From assembly GCF_016908595.1 (NCBI RefSeq), contig NZ_JAFBEC010000006.1:124001-188000 (forward strand): a stretch of DNA of 64,000 bases. The letters are read 5' to 3'. The first letter of the stretch is position 1, and every line of letters begins with the position of its first letter. Shown here in pieces: positions 8,810 to 16,833 of this stretch. This stretch comes from Geomicrobium sediminis. GTDB lineage: Bacteria > Bacillota > Bacilli > Bacillales > Marinococcaceae. The translations under genes and the position numbers were made by a program. A model generated the notes under the pieces. The model saw only the letters and a program-made list of their open reading frames with translations. It was not told the origin of the DNA and did no database searches.

Positions 8810-9395
8810 TCATTGTCGAACCTCCCGTGTGAATGCCTTGAAAAAAGATCGGCAAGATGGCTCGAACCCGTTCCTCATAACGCGGGTTCTCAGCGAAGAA
8901 GAATTCAATAAGGCAACCTTCTGCTACGGTTAAAAACGCGAGTGAGATGTGTTTTACTGGTAACGAAAAGTGAAGCTGTTCGTCTCGCTGCTTTACTAAG
9001 ATGTATCGCGCAAACCACCGTTCTAAATCAGTTAGAAAAGGCTTCGTATAGTGAACGCAAGAAACGTTTTTGGGTGGAAAGTACAACACACGAATCATGA
9101 GCTTTAACTCTAAGCTTTGATCACTTTCTTTCATAAACCAGTGGAAAAAAGAGTGAACGGTTGTTTGTAAGGGTTGGTCTTTGTGTTGAACAAAAAACGC
9201 TACAATCGCTCGCTTTCCTTGTTTCATAGCATGATTTAATACGTGAAAGAAAATGTCTTCTTTGTTTTTATAATGTGCATACAACGATGCTTTACGAATT
9301 CCTACATCCTCGGCAATTTGTTGGAGTGAAACAGAGTCATAGTCAAGGTTTGCAAAGTGATGCAAAGCAACATTGCGAATTTTTATTGCAGTCAT
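8787..9395 (-). CDS. TetR-family transcriptional repressor
   Basis: A 202-aa repressor. The N-terminal helix-turn-helix is clear (NVALHHFANLDYDSVSLQQIAEDVGIRKASLYAHYKNKEDIF). The ligand-binding helical domain is poorly conserved, as usual. GGGAGGA precedes the ATG. It is the first gene of a two-gene operon with the overlapping MFS pump. A 16-bp near-perfect palindrome immediately upstream is the likely autoregulatory operator, so pump substrates would induce the operon. Confidence 0.88.
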   Translation of the reverse strand: MTAIKIRNVALHHFANLDYDSVSLQQIAEDVGIRKASLYAHYKNKEDIFFHVLNHAMKQGKRAIVAFFVQHKDQPLQTTVHSFFHWFMKESDQSLELKLMIRVLYFPPKNVSCVHYTKPFLTDLERWFARYILVKQRDEQLHFSLPVKHISLAFLTVAEGCLIEFFFAENPRYEERVRAILPIFFQGIHTGGSTMNEHNSSI

Positions 9396-9405
9396 TTTTA
9401 TCCTC

Positions 9406-9421
9406 CCTACCGTTCGTTAGG
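9406..9421. promoter_or_regulatory. Putative TetR operator (palindrome)
   Basis: CCTACCGTTCGTTAGG is an inverted repeat (CCTAnCG/CGnTAGG, one mismatched position per half). It lies 11 bases upstream of the TetR ATG and overlaps the end of its ribosome-binding site. Size, symmetry and position fit a TetR-family autoregulatory operator. No binding data are available here. Confidence 0.6.
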
Positions 9422-9550
9422 TTGATCATCTCAATGTATAGAACCGTTGTCAAGGCACTCTTGGTACGTAGCGTTACAAACAATGTGGCTCTTTCCAGTT
9501 AAGAGTGTAATGAGTAACCTAAATACATCGAACAAGAGGAGTGTGTACGT

Positions 9551-9946
9551 ATGATTGAAATTAAAGTGAACGAACAGATTTTGCCCGAGCAACTTGCAAC
9601 GGTCTTTACAGCATCAGGAATTAAACGACCGGTTGATGACATTGAACGTATGGAACAAATGCTCCAACATGCCAACTTGCTCATTACCGCATGGGACGGG
9701 GAGAAACTTGTAGGGGTTGCCCGGAGCTTAACGGACTATAGCTATTGTTGTTACCTATCGGATTTGGCCGTTGACCAACACGTTCAAGCGAAAGGGATTG
9801 GACGTGCTTTAATTGAAGAGACAAAAAAACAAATCGGAAACAACGTTACGCTCATCCTTCGAGCTTCAAACGTAGCGATGGATTACTATCCAAAAGTAGG
9901 GTTTGAGTTGGTCGACAATTGTTACATCATCCAAAAGAAAGCGTAA
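9551..9946 (+). CDS. GNAT-family N-acetyltransferase
   Basis: A 131-aa single-domain GNAT. The acetyl-CoA-binding motif A is visible as LAVDQHVQAKGIGRALIEE (Q/R-x-x-G-x-G/A pattern). It is followed by a C-terminal MDYYPKVGFEL strand typical of the fold. GAGGAG lies a normal distance before the ATG. It is monocistronic. The substrate is unknown. Confidence 0.82.
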   Translation: MIEIKVNEQILPEQLATVFTASGIKRPVDDIERMEQMLQHANLLITAWDGEKLVGVARSLTDYSYCCYLSDLAVDQHVQAKGIGRALIEETKKQIGNNVTLILRASNVAMDYYPKVGFELVDNCYIIQKKA

Positions 9947-10035
9947 TACGAAGACAGTTCTGAGCAGACGAATAAAAGGGTTTGGTCGTGACGTTAGAGA
10001 AGAATTAAGTTATGAATCTGCGAGGAGGCTTTCAT

Positions 10036-11070
10036 ATGGATGTGACGGTATATAGAAAACGCTTTGAAAGATTTGCCATCGATGAGTGCGAGCAATCAAG
10101 TGAATTGTATAAACATTTGGCGCTTGCTGTTGCAAAGGATGATTCCTTGCTAGCGTTAAGTGCAGAAGCTCAAAAGGGTCAACCGGTTGCGAATTTGTTT
10201 TTTGCGTCTGTGCATTACTTGTTATTAAAGGGAATTAAACACCCTGTGGGTGATTATTATGCAAGTGTTACCGACGAGCCAAAGCCTATTGATGGGCACA
10301 CGTTTACCGAGTTTAAGAGTTTTTGTGAAACACATGAAAGTGAACTAACAACACTGTTACATGAAAAGCTAGTTCAAACGAATGAAGTTCGTCGTTGTGC
10401 TTACTTATATCCATTGTTCTCTTATATTTATGAAAAAGTTCAAGAACCACTGTCATGCATTGAAATTGGCACGAGCGCAGGGTTACAACTGTTCTGGGAT
10501 CAGTATCGCTATTCGTATGAAACAGATCTCGTATATGGGAATCCATTTGCGGATGTTCACATTACGTCGAGCGTAAAAGGTGGAGACATTAACCCAGCGT
10601 ACTTACCAAGCACACCGCCACCAGTCGCTGCTCGAATTGGTGTTGATTTACATATCAATGACGTAAGTATAGAAGAGGACCGTCTTTGGTTAGATGCTTT
10701 AATTTGGCCCGAACATCAAGAGCGAAGAGAGCTGTTTGAACAAGCAGCCAAAGTTGTTCAATCTCAAAAGGCACAACTTATTGAAACTGACGGTGTGTCG
10801 TCTCTAGCATCTTTAGTTGAAAAATGTCCTTCACGTTCTACGGTCTGTGTTTTCCATACTCATGTGGCTAATCAGTTTGATGAGTCGTTAAAACAGCAAC
10901 TAGAAGAGACCGTAAACGACCTTGGCGCCACTCGAAATCTCTTCCACATCTACAACAACATACGAGATTCTAAGTTGAGAATTGATTCCTACATCGATGG
11001 TACAAAAGAAACGCATGTGGTCGGAGAGACGGACGGGCATGGTCGATGGTTTGAATGGCTGCTTAATTAG
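10036..11070 (+). CDS. DUF2332-family protein
   Basis: A 344-aa soluble protein of the DUF2332 family, recognised by CIEIGTSAGLQLFWDQY near residue 145. That motif resembles a degenerate methyltransferase glycine motif. Other marks are the N-terminal ANLFFASVHYLLLKG segment and a C-terminal VCVFHTHVANQF segment. The function is not known; a methyltransferase-like fold is an inference from the EIGxSAGL loop. The ATG at 10036 is chosen because GAGGAGG lies nine bases before it; the in-frame ATG at 10012 has no such site. Confidence 0.75.
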   Translation: MDVTVYRKRFERFAIDECEQSSELYKHLALAVAKDDSLLALSAEAQKGQPVANLFFASVHYLLLKGIKHPVGDYYASVTDEPKPIDGHTFTEFKSFCETHESELTTLLHEKLVQTNEVRRCAYLYPLFSYIYEKVQEPLSCIEIGTSAGLQLFWDQYRYSYETDLVYGNPFADVHITSSVKGGDINPAYLPSTPPPVAARIGVDLHINDVSIEEDRLWLDALIWPEHQERRELFEQAAKVVQSQKAQLIETDGVSSLASLVEKCPSRSTVCVFHTHVANQFDESLKQQLEETVNDLGATRNLFHIYNNIRDSKLRIDSYIDGTKETHVVGETDGHGRWFEWLLN

Positions 11071-11211
11071 CAGAGATCGTTTGACTTTTATGTATTTCAT
11101 GTTGCAAATGCAGTCTCTCAAACGTTAATAAGAGCTTCTTATACATCGTTTAGCCTATACGTTGTTGGATTTAGGTACGATAAGAATCATCCAATAACGA
11201 GGTGATTGACG

Positions 11212-11412
11212 ATGAATAGACGTTTAATAAGGGCGATTGGGTTTGCGATTGTAGTTGGCGTCGTGACGGCAATCTTCACAGAGTTTCAATTAGGGAGCGT
11301 TCACGTGCTAGCAAGCTTCTCTGCGTTTCTTGGAACATTTGTAGCTTGGGCTGTGGTATTGCCAATTGTCGAGCGACTTAGTAAAACGAAAGGCTCTTCT
11401 AACCACGAGTGA
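11212..11412 (+). CDS. Small membrane protein, unknown
   Basis: A 66-aa protein with two predicted transmembrane segments (about residues 7-25 and 30-52), a positively charged N terminus (MNRRLIR) and a short polar C-terminal tail (KTKGSSNHE). GAGGTGA precedes the ATG. I do not recognise a family. It lies between the DUF2332 gene and the carbonic anhydrase, separated from both by ordinary intergenic gaps. Confidence 0.6.
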   Translation: MNRRLIRAIGFAIVVGVVTAIFTEFQLGSVHVLASFSAFLGTFVAWAVVLPIVERLSKTKGSSNHE

Positions 11413-11501
11413 TGAATTATCAATCAATCATAGTCAAATGCTTCATTTAGGTGTACCCTAATAGAAACGATTTTGAGTTTATGTGGGGAGGCGTGTGCTC
11501 G

Positions 11502-12062
11502 ATGTCACACTTAGAAAATGTACTAGAACATAATCGCAACTTTGTTATCAATGAAGACTTTAAGACGTTTAATACGTCAAAGTTCCCTGATAAAAAGATT
11601 GTCATTTTAACGTGCATGGATACGAGACTTGTAGAAATGGTTCCACAAGCAATGAATGTTTCTCATGGGGATGCAGCGATCGTCAAAAACGCCGGCGCAG
11701 TTATTTCTCATCCGTTCGGAAGTATTATGCGAAGCATACTTGTAGCTATTAATAGCTTAGGTGCAGAGCAAGTCTATGTAGTCGGTCATCATGATTGTGG
11801 AATGGCGCAATTGCATCCGGATACGCTCATCGAACAATCTGGTGTTTCTCAAGAGAAGATTGACGTCTTAAAAAACGCTGGTATTGATTTAGATACGTGG
11901 CTCACTGGATTTGAACACGTTGAAGATAGCGTGCGAAACAGCGTTAATATCATTAAAAACCATCCACTACTAGGAGATCATATTCCAGTTCACGGTCTCG
12001 TCATTCACCCTGAAACTGGCAAGTTAGATCTTGTCGTAAATGGGGAAGTTGCTCATTCTTAA
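11502..12062 (+). CDS. Beta-class carbonic anhydrase
   Basis: This 186-aa zinc enzyme interconverts CO2 and bicarbonate. Zinc ligands Cys38 (in CMDTR), His96 and Cys99 (in GHHDCGM) are present, as are the Asp40-Arg42 catalytic dyad. The length is typical of the short Gram-positive beta class. The ATG at 11502 has GGGGAGG upstream; in-frame codons further up are not needed. A strong terminator follows. It could supply bicarbonate for carboxylases. Two DUF2294 (MpsC-like) genes elsewhere in the window belong to a family linked to the MpsAB inorganic-carbon system, but no direct connection is visible. Confidence 0.92.
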   Translation: MSHLENVLEHNRNFVINEDFKTFNTSKFPDKKIVILTCMDTRLVEMVPQAMNVSHGDAAIVKNAGAVISHPFGSIMRSILVAINSLGAEQVYVVGHHDCGMAQLHPDTLIEQSGVSQEKIDVLKNAGIDLDTWLTGFEHVEDSVRNSVNIIKNHPLLGDHIPVHGLVIHPETGKLDLVVNGEVAHS

Positions 12063-12081
12063 AATTAAACGTAAAGCATAG

Positions 12082-12126
12082 CGAAGGCAACAACAAGTCG
12101 TATTCTTGTTGTTGCCTTCGTTTTTT
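12082..12126 (+). terminator. Terminator after carbonic anhydrase
   Basis: A 16-bp perfect stem (CGAAGGCAACAACAAG / CTTGTTGTTGCCTTCG) with a seven-base loop, followed by six T residues. It also separates the gene from the convergent thiamine operon ending at 12130. Confidence 0.92.
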
Positions 12127-12129
12127 AAT

Positions 12130-13155
12130 TTAGACTTGTTCACCCAGAAAGGCAAGTGCTTCATCGTAAAGTAATTCTGCTTCATTTGTCGTCGTCACAC
12201 CGCGAATTGTCGCTCGCCCATCTTGGAACAGCATCACGTGATAATTCGCTTTACGAAGCATACAGACATCTGCAAAAGGAAAATAGGTCCATGAATGATT
12301 GCTATAGGGATCTCGAGGAAGTTGCAAATTCTGGGCTTCTTTAGGGCGAATATGAACACCAGATGACGCACATAACCACTGGATGTGTCGCTTGGATTGA
12401 TCGGAACGTAATGAAGGGTACGTTCGTTCAGCACCACACGTCTGACAAGAAGGCTGTTTCAACGGTTGAACAGTAATATACCCCGTATCATTTTCCCACA
12501 AATCAAATTTGTACATGGATGATTGAGTTTTGTTGCCAGTGAGGATCTTTAAAGTGCTTGTCACTTGCTGGGCGGTAACCATTTGTACAGTCGTCCCGAG
12601 CACGCCATGAGTATCACAATCTTCACTGTCTGTAAGAAAGGACTCAAGACATCGAAAGCAAGGTCCTGAGCGGTTCGGAATAAATGGTAAGCTCAGACCG
12701 TAGCTTCCGGACAATCCGCCATACACCCAGGGAATCCCCCATTTATAAGCAGCATCGTTAATTAATAAACGTGTTTCAAAGTTATCTGTGCCGTCAATGA
12801 TGACATCAATACCTTGCAGTAACTGTTGAACATTCTCGTTGTGAAGTGAATGAAAAACTTCGGTGACCTTAACTTCAGAGTTGATTTCTTGAAGCCTTTT
12901 TGATGCTGCTTTTACTTTTGCTCGATGCGCTTTGGCATCAAGTTCTGTATAGAGAAGCTGTCGTTGTAAGTTATGCTCTTCTACGAAGTCCCCATCAACG
13001 AGGGTAAGCTGTCCGATTCCAGCGCGAGCAAGCATCTCTGCGCTCATTGAACCGAGGGCACCGACACCCACAATGAGAACACGGCTTTCTCTAAGCCGCT
13101 TTTGTCCGAGTTGCCCGATCCCGTGGAATCGCTCTTGTTTCACATATTTGTTCAT
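12130..13155 (-). CDS. thiF: ThiF: sulfur-carrier adenylyltransferase for thiazole synthesis
   Basis: This 341-aa E1-like enzyme adenylates the C-terminal Gly-Gly of ThiS so that it can accept sulfur. The nucleotide loop [17 protein letters not shown] lies at residues 26-42, followed by [14 protein letters not shown]. Zinc-binding CFRC and CQTC pairs are present. An extra C-terminal stretch of about 90 residues follows the catalytic domain. It is the last gene of the TPP-riboswitch operon and overlaps thiG by four bases. MoeB is closely related, but the thiO-thiS-thiG context decides for ThiF. Confidence 0.93.
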   Translation of the reverse strand: MNKYVKQERFHGIGQLGQKRLRESRVLIVGVGALGSMSAEMLARAGIGQLTLVDGDFVEEHNLQRQLLYTELDAKAHRAKVKAASKRLQEINSEVKVTEVFHSLHNENVQQLLQGIDVIIDGTDNFETRLLINDAAYKWGIPWVYGGLSGSYGLSLPFIPNRSGPCFRCLESFLTDSEDCDTHGVLGTTVQMVTAQQVTSTLKILTGNKTQSSMYKFDLWENDTGYITVQPLKQPSCQTCGAERTYPSLRSDQSKRHIQWLCASSGVHIRPKEAQNLQLPRDPYSNHSWTYFPFADVCMLRKANYHVMLFQDGRATIRGVTTTNEAELLYDEALAFLGEQV

Positions 13156-13916
13156 GAGTTTGCCCAGTTCTCCTGAGGACTGCTTGCGGTTGCTACGTTA
13201 CTTTTGGGGATCCTCCCTGCTTCATAACCTTCTCTACCCGCAAGGATGGCTAACCGCATCGCATTCGCCATTTTTACAGGATCAGTTGCTTTTGCCACAG
13301 CGCTATTTAGAAGGATTCCGTCTGCGCCGTATTGCATCGCTTCACAAGCGTCGTGCGGAGCGCCAATGCCAGCGTCAACGATGACCGGTACTTTAGATTG
13401 TTCAATGATGAGTTGAAGGTTGTACGGATTAACAATGCCAAGACCACTTCCAATCGGTGAAGCCCCAGGCATAATTGCATGCGCTCCAAGTGCTTCTGCT
13501 TCCTTTGCGAGCATCGGGTCATCAGAGAGATAAGGGAGCACAGTAAACCCTTCATTTAAAAGAATTTCTGTAGCTTTTAACGTTTCCACAGGGTTAGGGA
13601 GTAATGTAGGTGGATCACCAATTACTTCGACTTTGATCATGTCGCAAATTCCTGATGAACGTGCAAGGCGAGCAAGCCGAACAGCCTCATCGGCAGTTTT
13701 TGCACCTGCCGTATTCGGTAATAATGTGAATTCCTCGCGAGGCAAGTGTTCAATCGGATCTGGGCCGATATTGTCCAGGTCAATGCGACTTAAGGCAAAG
13801 GTAAGGACATTGGTTTTTGAAGCAATCACTGCTTCTCGTTGTGTTTGTGCGTCTTCGTATTTTCCTGTGCCTAGTAATAATCGTGATTCAAATGAGTAAT
13901 TCCCAATGTGTAACAT
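13152..13916 (-). CDS. thiG: ThiG: thiazole synthase
   Basis: This 254-aa TIM-barrel enzyme builds the thiazole phosphate ring from deoxyxylulose phosphate, dehydroglycine and ThiS-thiocarboxylate. Family segments include [19 protein letters not shown] (Lys95, the Schiff-base lysine), [20 protein letters not shown] and [22 protein letters not shown] precedes the ATG and lies within the last glycine codons of thiS. The gene overlaps thiF by four bases. Confidence 0.96.
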   Translation of the reverse strand: MLHIGNYSFESRLLLGTGKYEDAQTQREAVIASKTNVLTFALSRIDLDNIGPDPIEHLPREEFTLLPNTAGAKTADEAVRLARLARSSGICDMIKVEVIGDPPTLLPNPVETLKATEILLNEGFTVLPYLSDDPMLAKEAEALGAHAIMPGASPIGSGLGIVNPYNLQLIIEQSKVPVIVDAGIGAPHDACEAMQYGADGILLNSAVAKATDPVKMANAMRLAILAGREGYEAGRIPKSNVATASSPQENWANS

Positions 13917-13920
13917 CTTG

Positions 13921-14124
13921 TTATCCTCCTCCTACAAATCGAACAATTTCAATTTTGTCGCCAGATTCTAATTGAATTTGGCCTTGTTGGTCGGCGGTAA
14001 GTGCTACGCCGTTGTGTTCAATCATGACGTTCGTCGCTAGCAAATTAAAATGACGACGCAATTCTTGAATGCTTGATATTGAATCAGGTAAATTGTGATT
14101 TTTCTGATTGATGATGATGTTCAC
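13921..14124 (-). CDS. thiS: ThiS: sulfur-carrier protein
   Basis: This 67-aa ubiquitin-like protein carries sulfur as a C-terminal thiocarboxylate. It ends in the required Gly-Gly (VGGG). Typical length and pattern are seen ([20 protein letters not shown]). A GTG at 14124 is preferred because AGGTGA lies five bases upstream and it gives the usual ThiS start; another GTG nine bases earlier is possible. The gene overlaps the 3' end of thiO by about 40 bases in another frame. Confidence 0.92.
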   Translation of the reverse strand: MNIIINQKNHNLPDSISSIQELRRHFNLLATNVMIEHNGVALTADQQGQIQLESGDKIEIVRFVGGG

Positions 14125-15202
14125 TGTGCTCACCTACCTTTATTGAAGTGAACGCATCATTTACTTCATTGCCTAATAAGCGTTCTGTGACACGTTTTCC
14201 AGTGATTGGACCGAGTAAGATGCCATTACGGTTATGTCCACTTACTAACCACACGCTGTGAAGTGTCGGGTGGGGCGATATGAAAGGGGAATCTACTATG
14301 CTTTTCGGGCGTATTCCAGACCACATTGCTGTGATCTCGCTATCTCTAAGATCAGGTAAAAAAGCTTGAATGTTCGTGAGTAATTCCAAGACACCATTTA
14401 CGGAAATCGTCGTATCTTCACTCTGCGTTGACGTTGCGCCGAGTAGCCATTCACCATCTTGTTTTGGCACAGCGTACCAGCCATTGTAAAAGATCGTTTG
14501 TTTACTTAACTGTCGTCGAGGTCGTACTTTGATGATTTCTCCTTTGACGGGAGTTACAGGCCAAGGGATATTTGCGAAAGATTCGTGACCTGTAGCAATG
14601 ACAATCTGTTCGCCATAAAGTGTATCGGTCCGTGTCGTCACTCGGTTTGTTGAGACGGAAGTAGCCGTCGTATAAGGAAATACGTCTACGCCTAATTCAT
14701 ATAATGAGTGCTCAAAGGCTCTTGCAACCTGTTTAGGCTGAACGTGAGCTTCATTTGGAAAATACAAACCTGCACAAGCTTCTTTATTGACGGCAGGTGC
14801 AAGAAGTTGCAGAGATTGTTGGTCTAGCAATTCAGCAGGATCACCATGTTGCACTTGCCAAGACTGAATGTCAGACAACTGATTGTGCTCAGAATGTGTG
14901 AACGCAAGTTTAATGGCACCAGAAGAAGTCCAACCAAGAGAGGTCGTCTGATATTCTAGAAGCTCGTCGGTAAGTATTTTATAAAGGGCGATGCTTTCTT
15001 TGGCCAAATGATAGAGTGGATTCGGTGAACGAAATTCAGCTTGTATCCCGAGCATGCCTGCTGCCTTCGACGTTGTTCCACTACCTGGGGTGGAGCGATC
15101 TAGAAGTGCGACGCGTAAACCAGCCTTGGCACTGTAAAATGCTGTGCAAAGACCGACAATTCCAGCTCCAATAATGATGACGTCATACATTCGTTGATTC
15201 AT
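14084..15202 (-). CDS. thiO: ThiO: glycine oxidase
   Basis: This 372-aa FAD enzyme oxidises glycine to the imine used by ThiG. The N-terminal dinucleotide fold VIIIGAGIVGLCTAFYSAKAG and the following LLDR are seen. GTTSKAAGMLG marks the DAAO-type FAD site, and the C-terminal SGHNRNGILLGPITG closes the FAD site, as in glycine oxidases. The start overlaps the tenI stop by one base (TAATGA arrangement), giving translational coupling. This is the route used by aerobic Bacillus species instead of ThiH. Confidence 0.95.
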   Translation of the reverse strand: MNQRMYDVIIIGAGIVGLCTAFYSAKAGLRVALLDRSTPGSGTTSKAAGMLGIQAEFRSPNPLYHLAKESIALYKILTDELLEYQTTSLGWTSSGAIKLAFTHSEHNQLSDIQSWQVQHGDPAELLDQQSLQLLAPAVNKEACAGLYFPNEAHVQPKQVARAFEHSLYELGVDVFPYTTATSVSTNRVTTRTDTLYGEQIVIATGHESFANIPWPVTPVKGEIIKVRPRRQLSKQTIFYNGWYAVPKQDGEWLLGATSTQSEDTTISVNGVLELLTNIQAFLPDLRDSEITAMWSGIRPKSIVDSPFISPHPTLHSVWLVSGHNRNGILLGPITGKRVTERLLGNEVNDAFTSIKVGEHSEHHHQSEKSQFT

Positions 15203-15798
15203 TATTGATCACCTTTCGTAAATTGACGTGCAGTTGTTTTTGGGGAATCTGATTGCCAGATTGCAGACATGACCGCAACCCCGTGTGCTCCTGCTTCAAG
15301 GCATTGAGTGGCGCTATGAGTCGTCACGCCTCCAACTGCGTAAATGGGCACCGATACATTGGATGTGATGTTTTGTAAGAAATCTAATCCCCGTCCAGGT
15401 GTGCCATGTTTGCTAGGAGTATCAAAAACATGCCCCACATATACATAATCAGCTCCATGTTCCGAGCAGTATTGTGCGGCATTTAAATCATGAACTGAAG
15501 CACCGATCGTCATGGTTGGGTGTGCTTTTTTTAAATCATGCAACTGGTCAACCTGTGTTTCTTTAAGATGTATGCCACCTAACCCCCAAGCGATTGCCGC
15601 TTCTGTATGGTAGTTTAAGATCAGTTGTTGCTTCGTAAATCCAAGACGTAATAAGTGTTCGATTTGTTGGCGTAACCGTTGTAGTGATGCATGTTGATTG
15701 CGAACGTGAAGAAGTTCAACTTCTTTCGCGCATTGTTTGAGCGTACGTACTTGAATATGGAAGGGGATTTGTTCATCTGTAATCAGATGCCATTTCAT
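15202..15798 (-). CDS. tenI: TenI: thiazole tautomerase
   Basis: This 198-aa ThiE-like TIM-barrel protein has segments such as GLGGIHLKETQ, IGASVHDLNAA, DYVYVGHVFDTPSKHG and VPIYAVGGVT. In Bacillus, TenI aromatises the thiazole product of ThiG rather than joining thiazole and pyrimidine. Position as first gene of a thiO-S-G-F operon supports TenI over ThiE. GAGGAG precedes the ATG. In B. subtilis the operon starts with tenA and ends with thiD; neither is present here. Confidence 0.88.
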   Translation of the reverse strand: MKWHLITDEQIPFHIQVRTLKQCAKEVELLHVRNQHASLQRLRQQIEHLLRLGFTKQQLILNYHTEAAIAWGLGGIHLKETQVDQLHDLKKAHPTMTIGASVHDLNAAQYCSEHGADYVYVGHVFDTPSKHGTPGRGLDFLQNITSNVSVPIYAVGGVTTHSATQCLEAGAHGVAVMSAIWQSDSPKTTARQFTKGDQ

Positions 15799-15828
15799 GG
15801 TGATTTCAACTCCTCAATACACAAAAAA

Positions 15829-15852
15829 GCCGCCCTTTGAGAAAAGGACGGC
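15829..15852 (-). terminator. Attenuator hairpin of the TPP riboswitch
   Basis: On the minus strand, GCCGTCCTTT pairs with AAAGGGCGGC (one G-U) around a short loop, followed by a run of seven T residues. It lies between the TPP aptamer and the tenI ribosome-binding site, the classic transcription-attenuation platform. TPP binding would favour this terminator. Confidence 0.88.
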
Positions 15853-15895
15853 AGAATCGTCTTGTTGCGTACTCAAACAAAACACTGCATCATCT

Positions 15896-15983
15896 ACTTT
15901 CCTCCGCTGGTATAAACCAGATCAGGTTCAAGAGTTTGAGTCTTCACTCATCTCAGCCCATAACATAAGGGCACCCCTAGTAG
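15896..15983 (-). ncRNA. TPP riboswitch (THI element)
   Basis: Read on the minus strand, the conserved aptamer segments are all present in order: ACTAGGGGTGCCC, then GGGCTGAGATGAG, ACTCAAAC, then CTTGAACCTGATCTGG and CAGCGGAGGAAAGT. These match the universally conserved CTGAGA and ACCTGA cores of the thiamine-pyrophosphate riboswitch. It controls the downstream tenI-thiO-thiS-thiG-thiF operon through the adjacent hairpin. Confidence 0.97.
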
Positions 15984-16008
15984 TTTTTTGTATAGTTAAT
16001 GTATTGTC

Positions 16009-16037
16009 ATCATAGCAATGCGTTTTGACCTCGTCAA
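16009..16037 (-). promoter_or_regulatory. SigA-type promoter of the thiamine operon
   Basis: On the minus strand, TTGACG and TATGAT are separated by exactly 17 bases. This lies about 25 bases upstream of the TPP aptamer, which would put the transcript start at about 16002. Confidence 0.75.
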
Positions 16038-16046
16038 GAACGTAAA

Positions 16047-16071
16047 AAACGAGAAGTGAAGACTCTCGTTT
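16047..16071 (-). terminator. Terminator of the ktr operon
   Basis: On the minus strand, an 8-bp stem AAACGAGA/TCTCGTTT with a nine-base loop is followed by TTTTTT. It is located some 70 bases past the ktrA stop. Confidence 0.7.
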
Positions 16072-16138
16072 CATTTATTACCGACTATAATGCGTATCAA
16101 TGCTGAGTGATGAACGTCTATTACAATTTGAGGTCCAC

Positions 16139-16810
16139 TCATCTTGCATGCTTTTCAAAATCATGATGGATTTTTTCAATAGCATCGTGTTTACCTACAA
16201 TCATTAAAACGTCATTTTCTTTGATCATTGTTGTGTCATTAGGAGATATGTTTACCTCTCCTTGCTGATTTTTTATTGCTATGATCGTACAATTGTATTT
16301 CTTATTGTGATTGACATCCTTAACTAAACATTGGTTTAAACCTTTTGGAGCGCGTACTTCTTCAATATTATATTCCTTTGACAATTCTAGGTAGTCAATA
16401 AGGTTATTTGAACTTAATAAATTGCCTAACCGCTTACCCATATCCATCTCTGGAAAGATAACGTGGTCTGCACCGATTTTGGATAAAACTTTTCCGTGAT
16501 GCTCATCTTTTGCTTTTGCCGTTATCGTTCCAACTTGAAGTTCTTTTAACAACAAAGTAACGAGGATACTCGCTTTTAAATCTTCACCAATCCCTACAAT
16601 GGCATGTGTATATTTATGAATCCCTAATTGTTCTAATGCCGCTTCATCAGTGGCATCAATTTGTACAGCGTAGGTTGCGTCTGAAGAGATTTCCTGAACA
16701 ACTTGCTCATTTTGATCAATGGCCAAAACGTCATGCCCATTTTGAATTAAAGTTCTAGCTACACTTAATCCGAACCGTCCTAAACCAATAACGACAAATT
16801 CTTTCCTCAT
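16139..16810 (-). CDS. Ktr K+ uptake regulatory subunit (KtrA/KtrC, RCK type)
   Basis: This 223-aa cytoplasmic protein gates the KtrB-type channel. The RCK_N nucleotide-binding fold starts FVVIGLGRFGLSVARTL (residues 5-21) and runs to about 135. An RCK_C domain (about 140-223, NQCLVKDV, ENDVLMIVG) may bind c-di-AMP, as known for Bacillus Ktr proteins. It sits 23 bases downstream of the membrane subunit in the same operon. AAGGAG precedes the ATG. Whether it is the KtrA or KtrC orthologue cannot be settled here. Confidence 0.92.
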   Translation of the reverse strand: MRKEFVVIGLGRFGLSVARTLIQNGHDVLAIDQNEQVVQEISSDATYAVQIDATDEAALEQLGIHKYTHAIVGIGEDLKASILVTLLLKELQVGTITAKAKDEHHGKVLSKIGADHVIFPEMDMGKRLGNLLSSNNLIDYLELSKEYNIEEVRAPKGLNQCLVKDVNHNKKYNCTIIAIKNQQGEVNISPNDTTMIKENDVLMIVGKHDAIEKIHHDFEKHAR

Positions 16811-16833
16811 TTGTCATACTCCTTGTTATTAAA

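Noticed and set aside
14084-14133. Frameshift between thiO and thiS
   Set aside because: Both proteins have complete, family-typical ends (ThiS ends in Gly-Gly); the overlap of about 40 bases is a normal compact operon junction.
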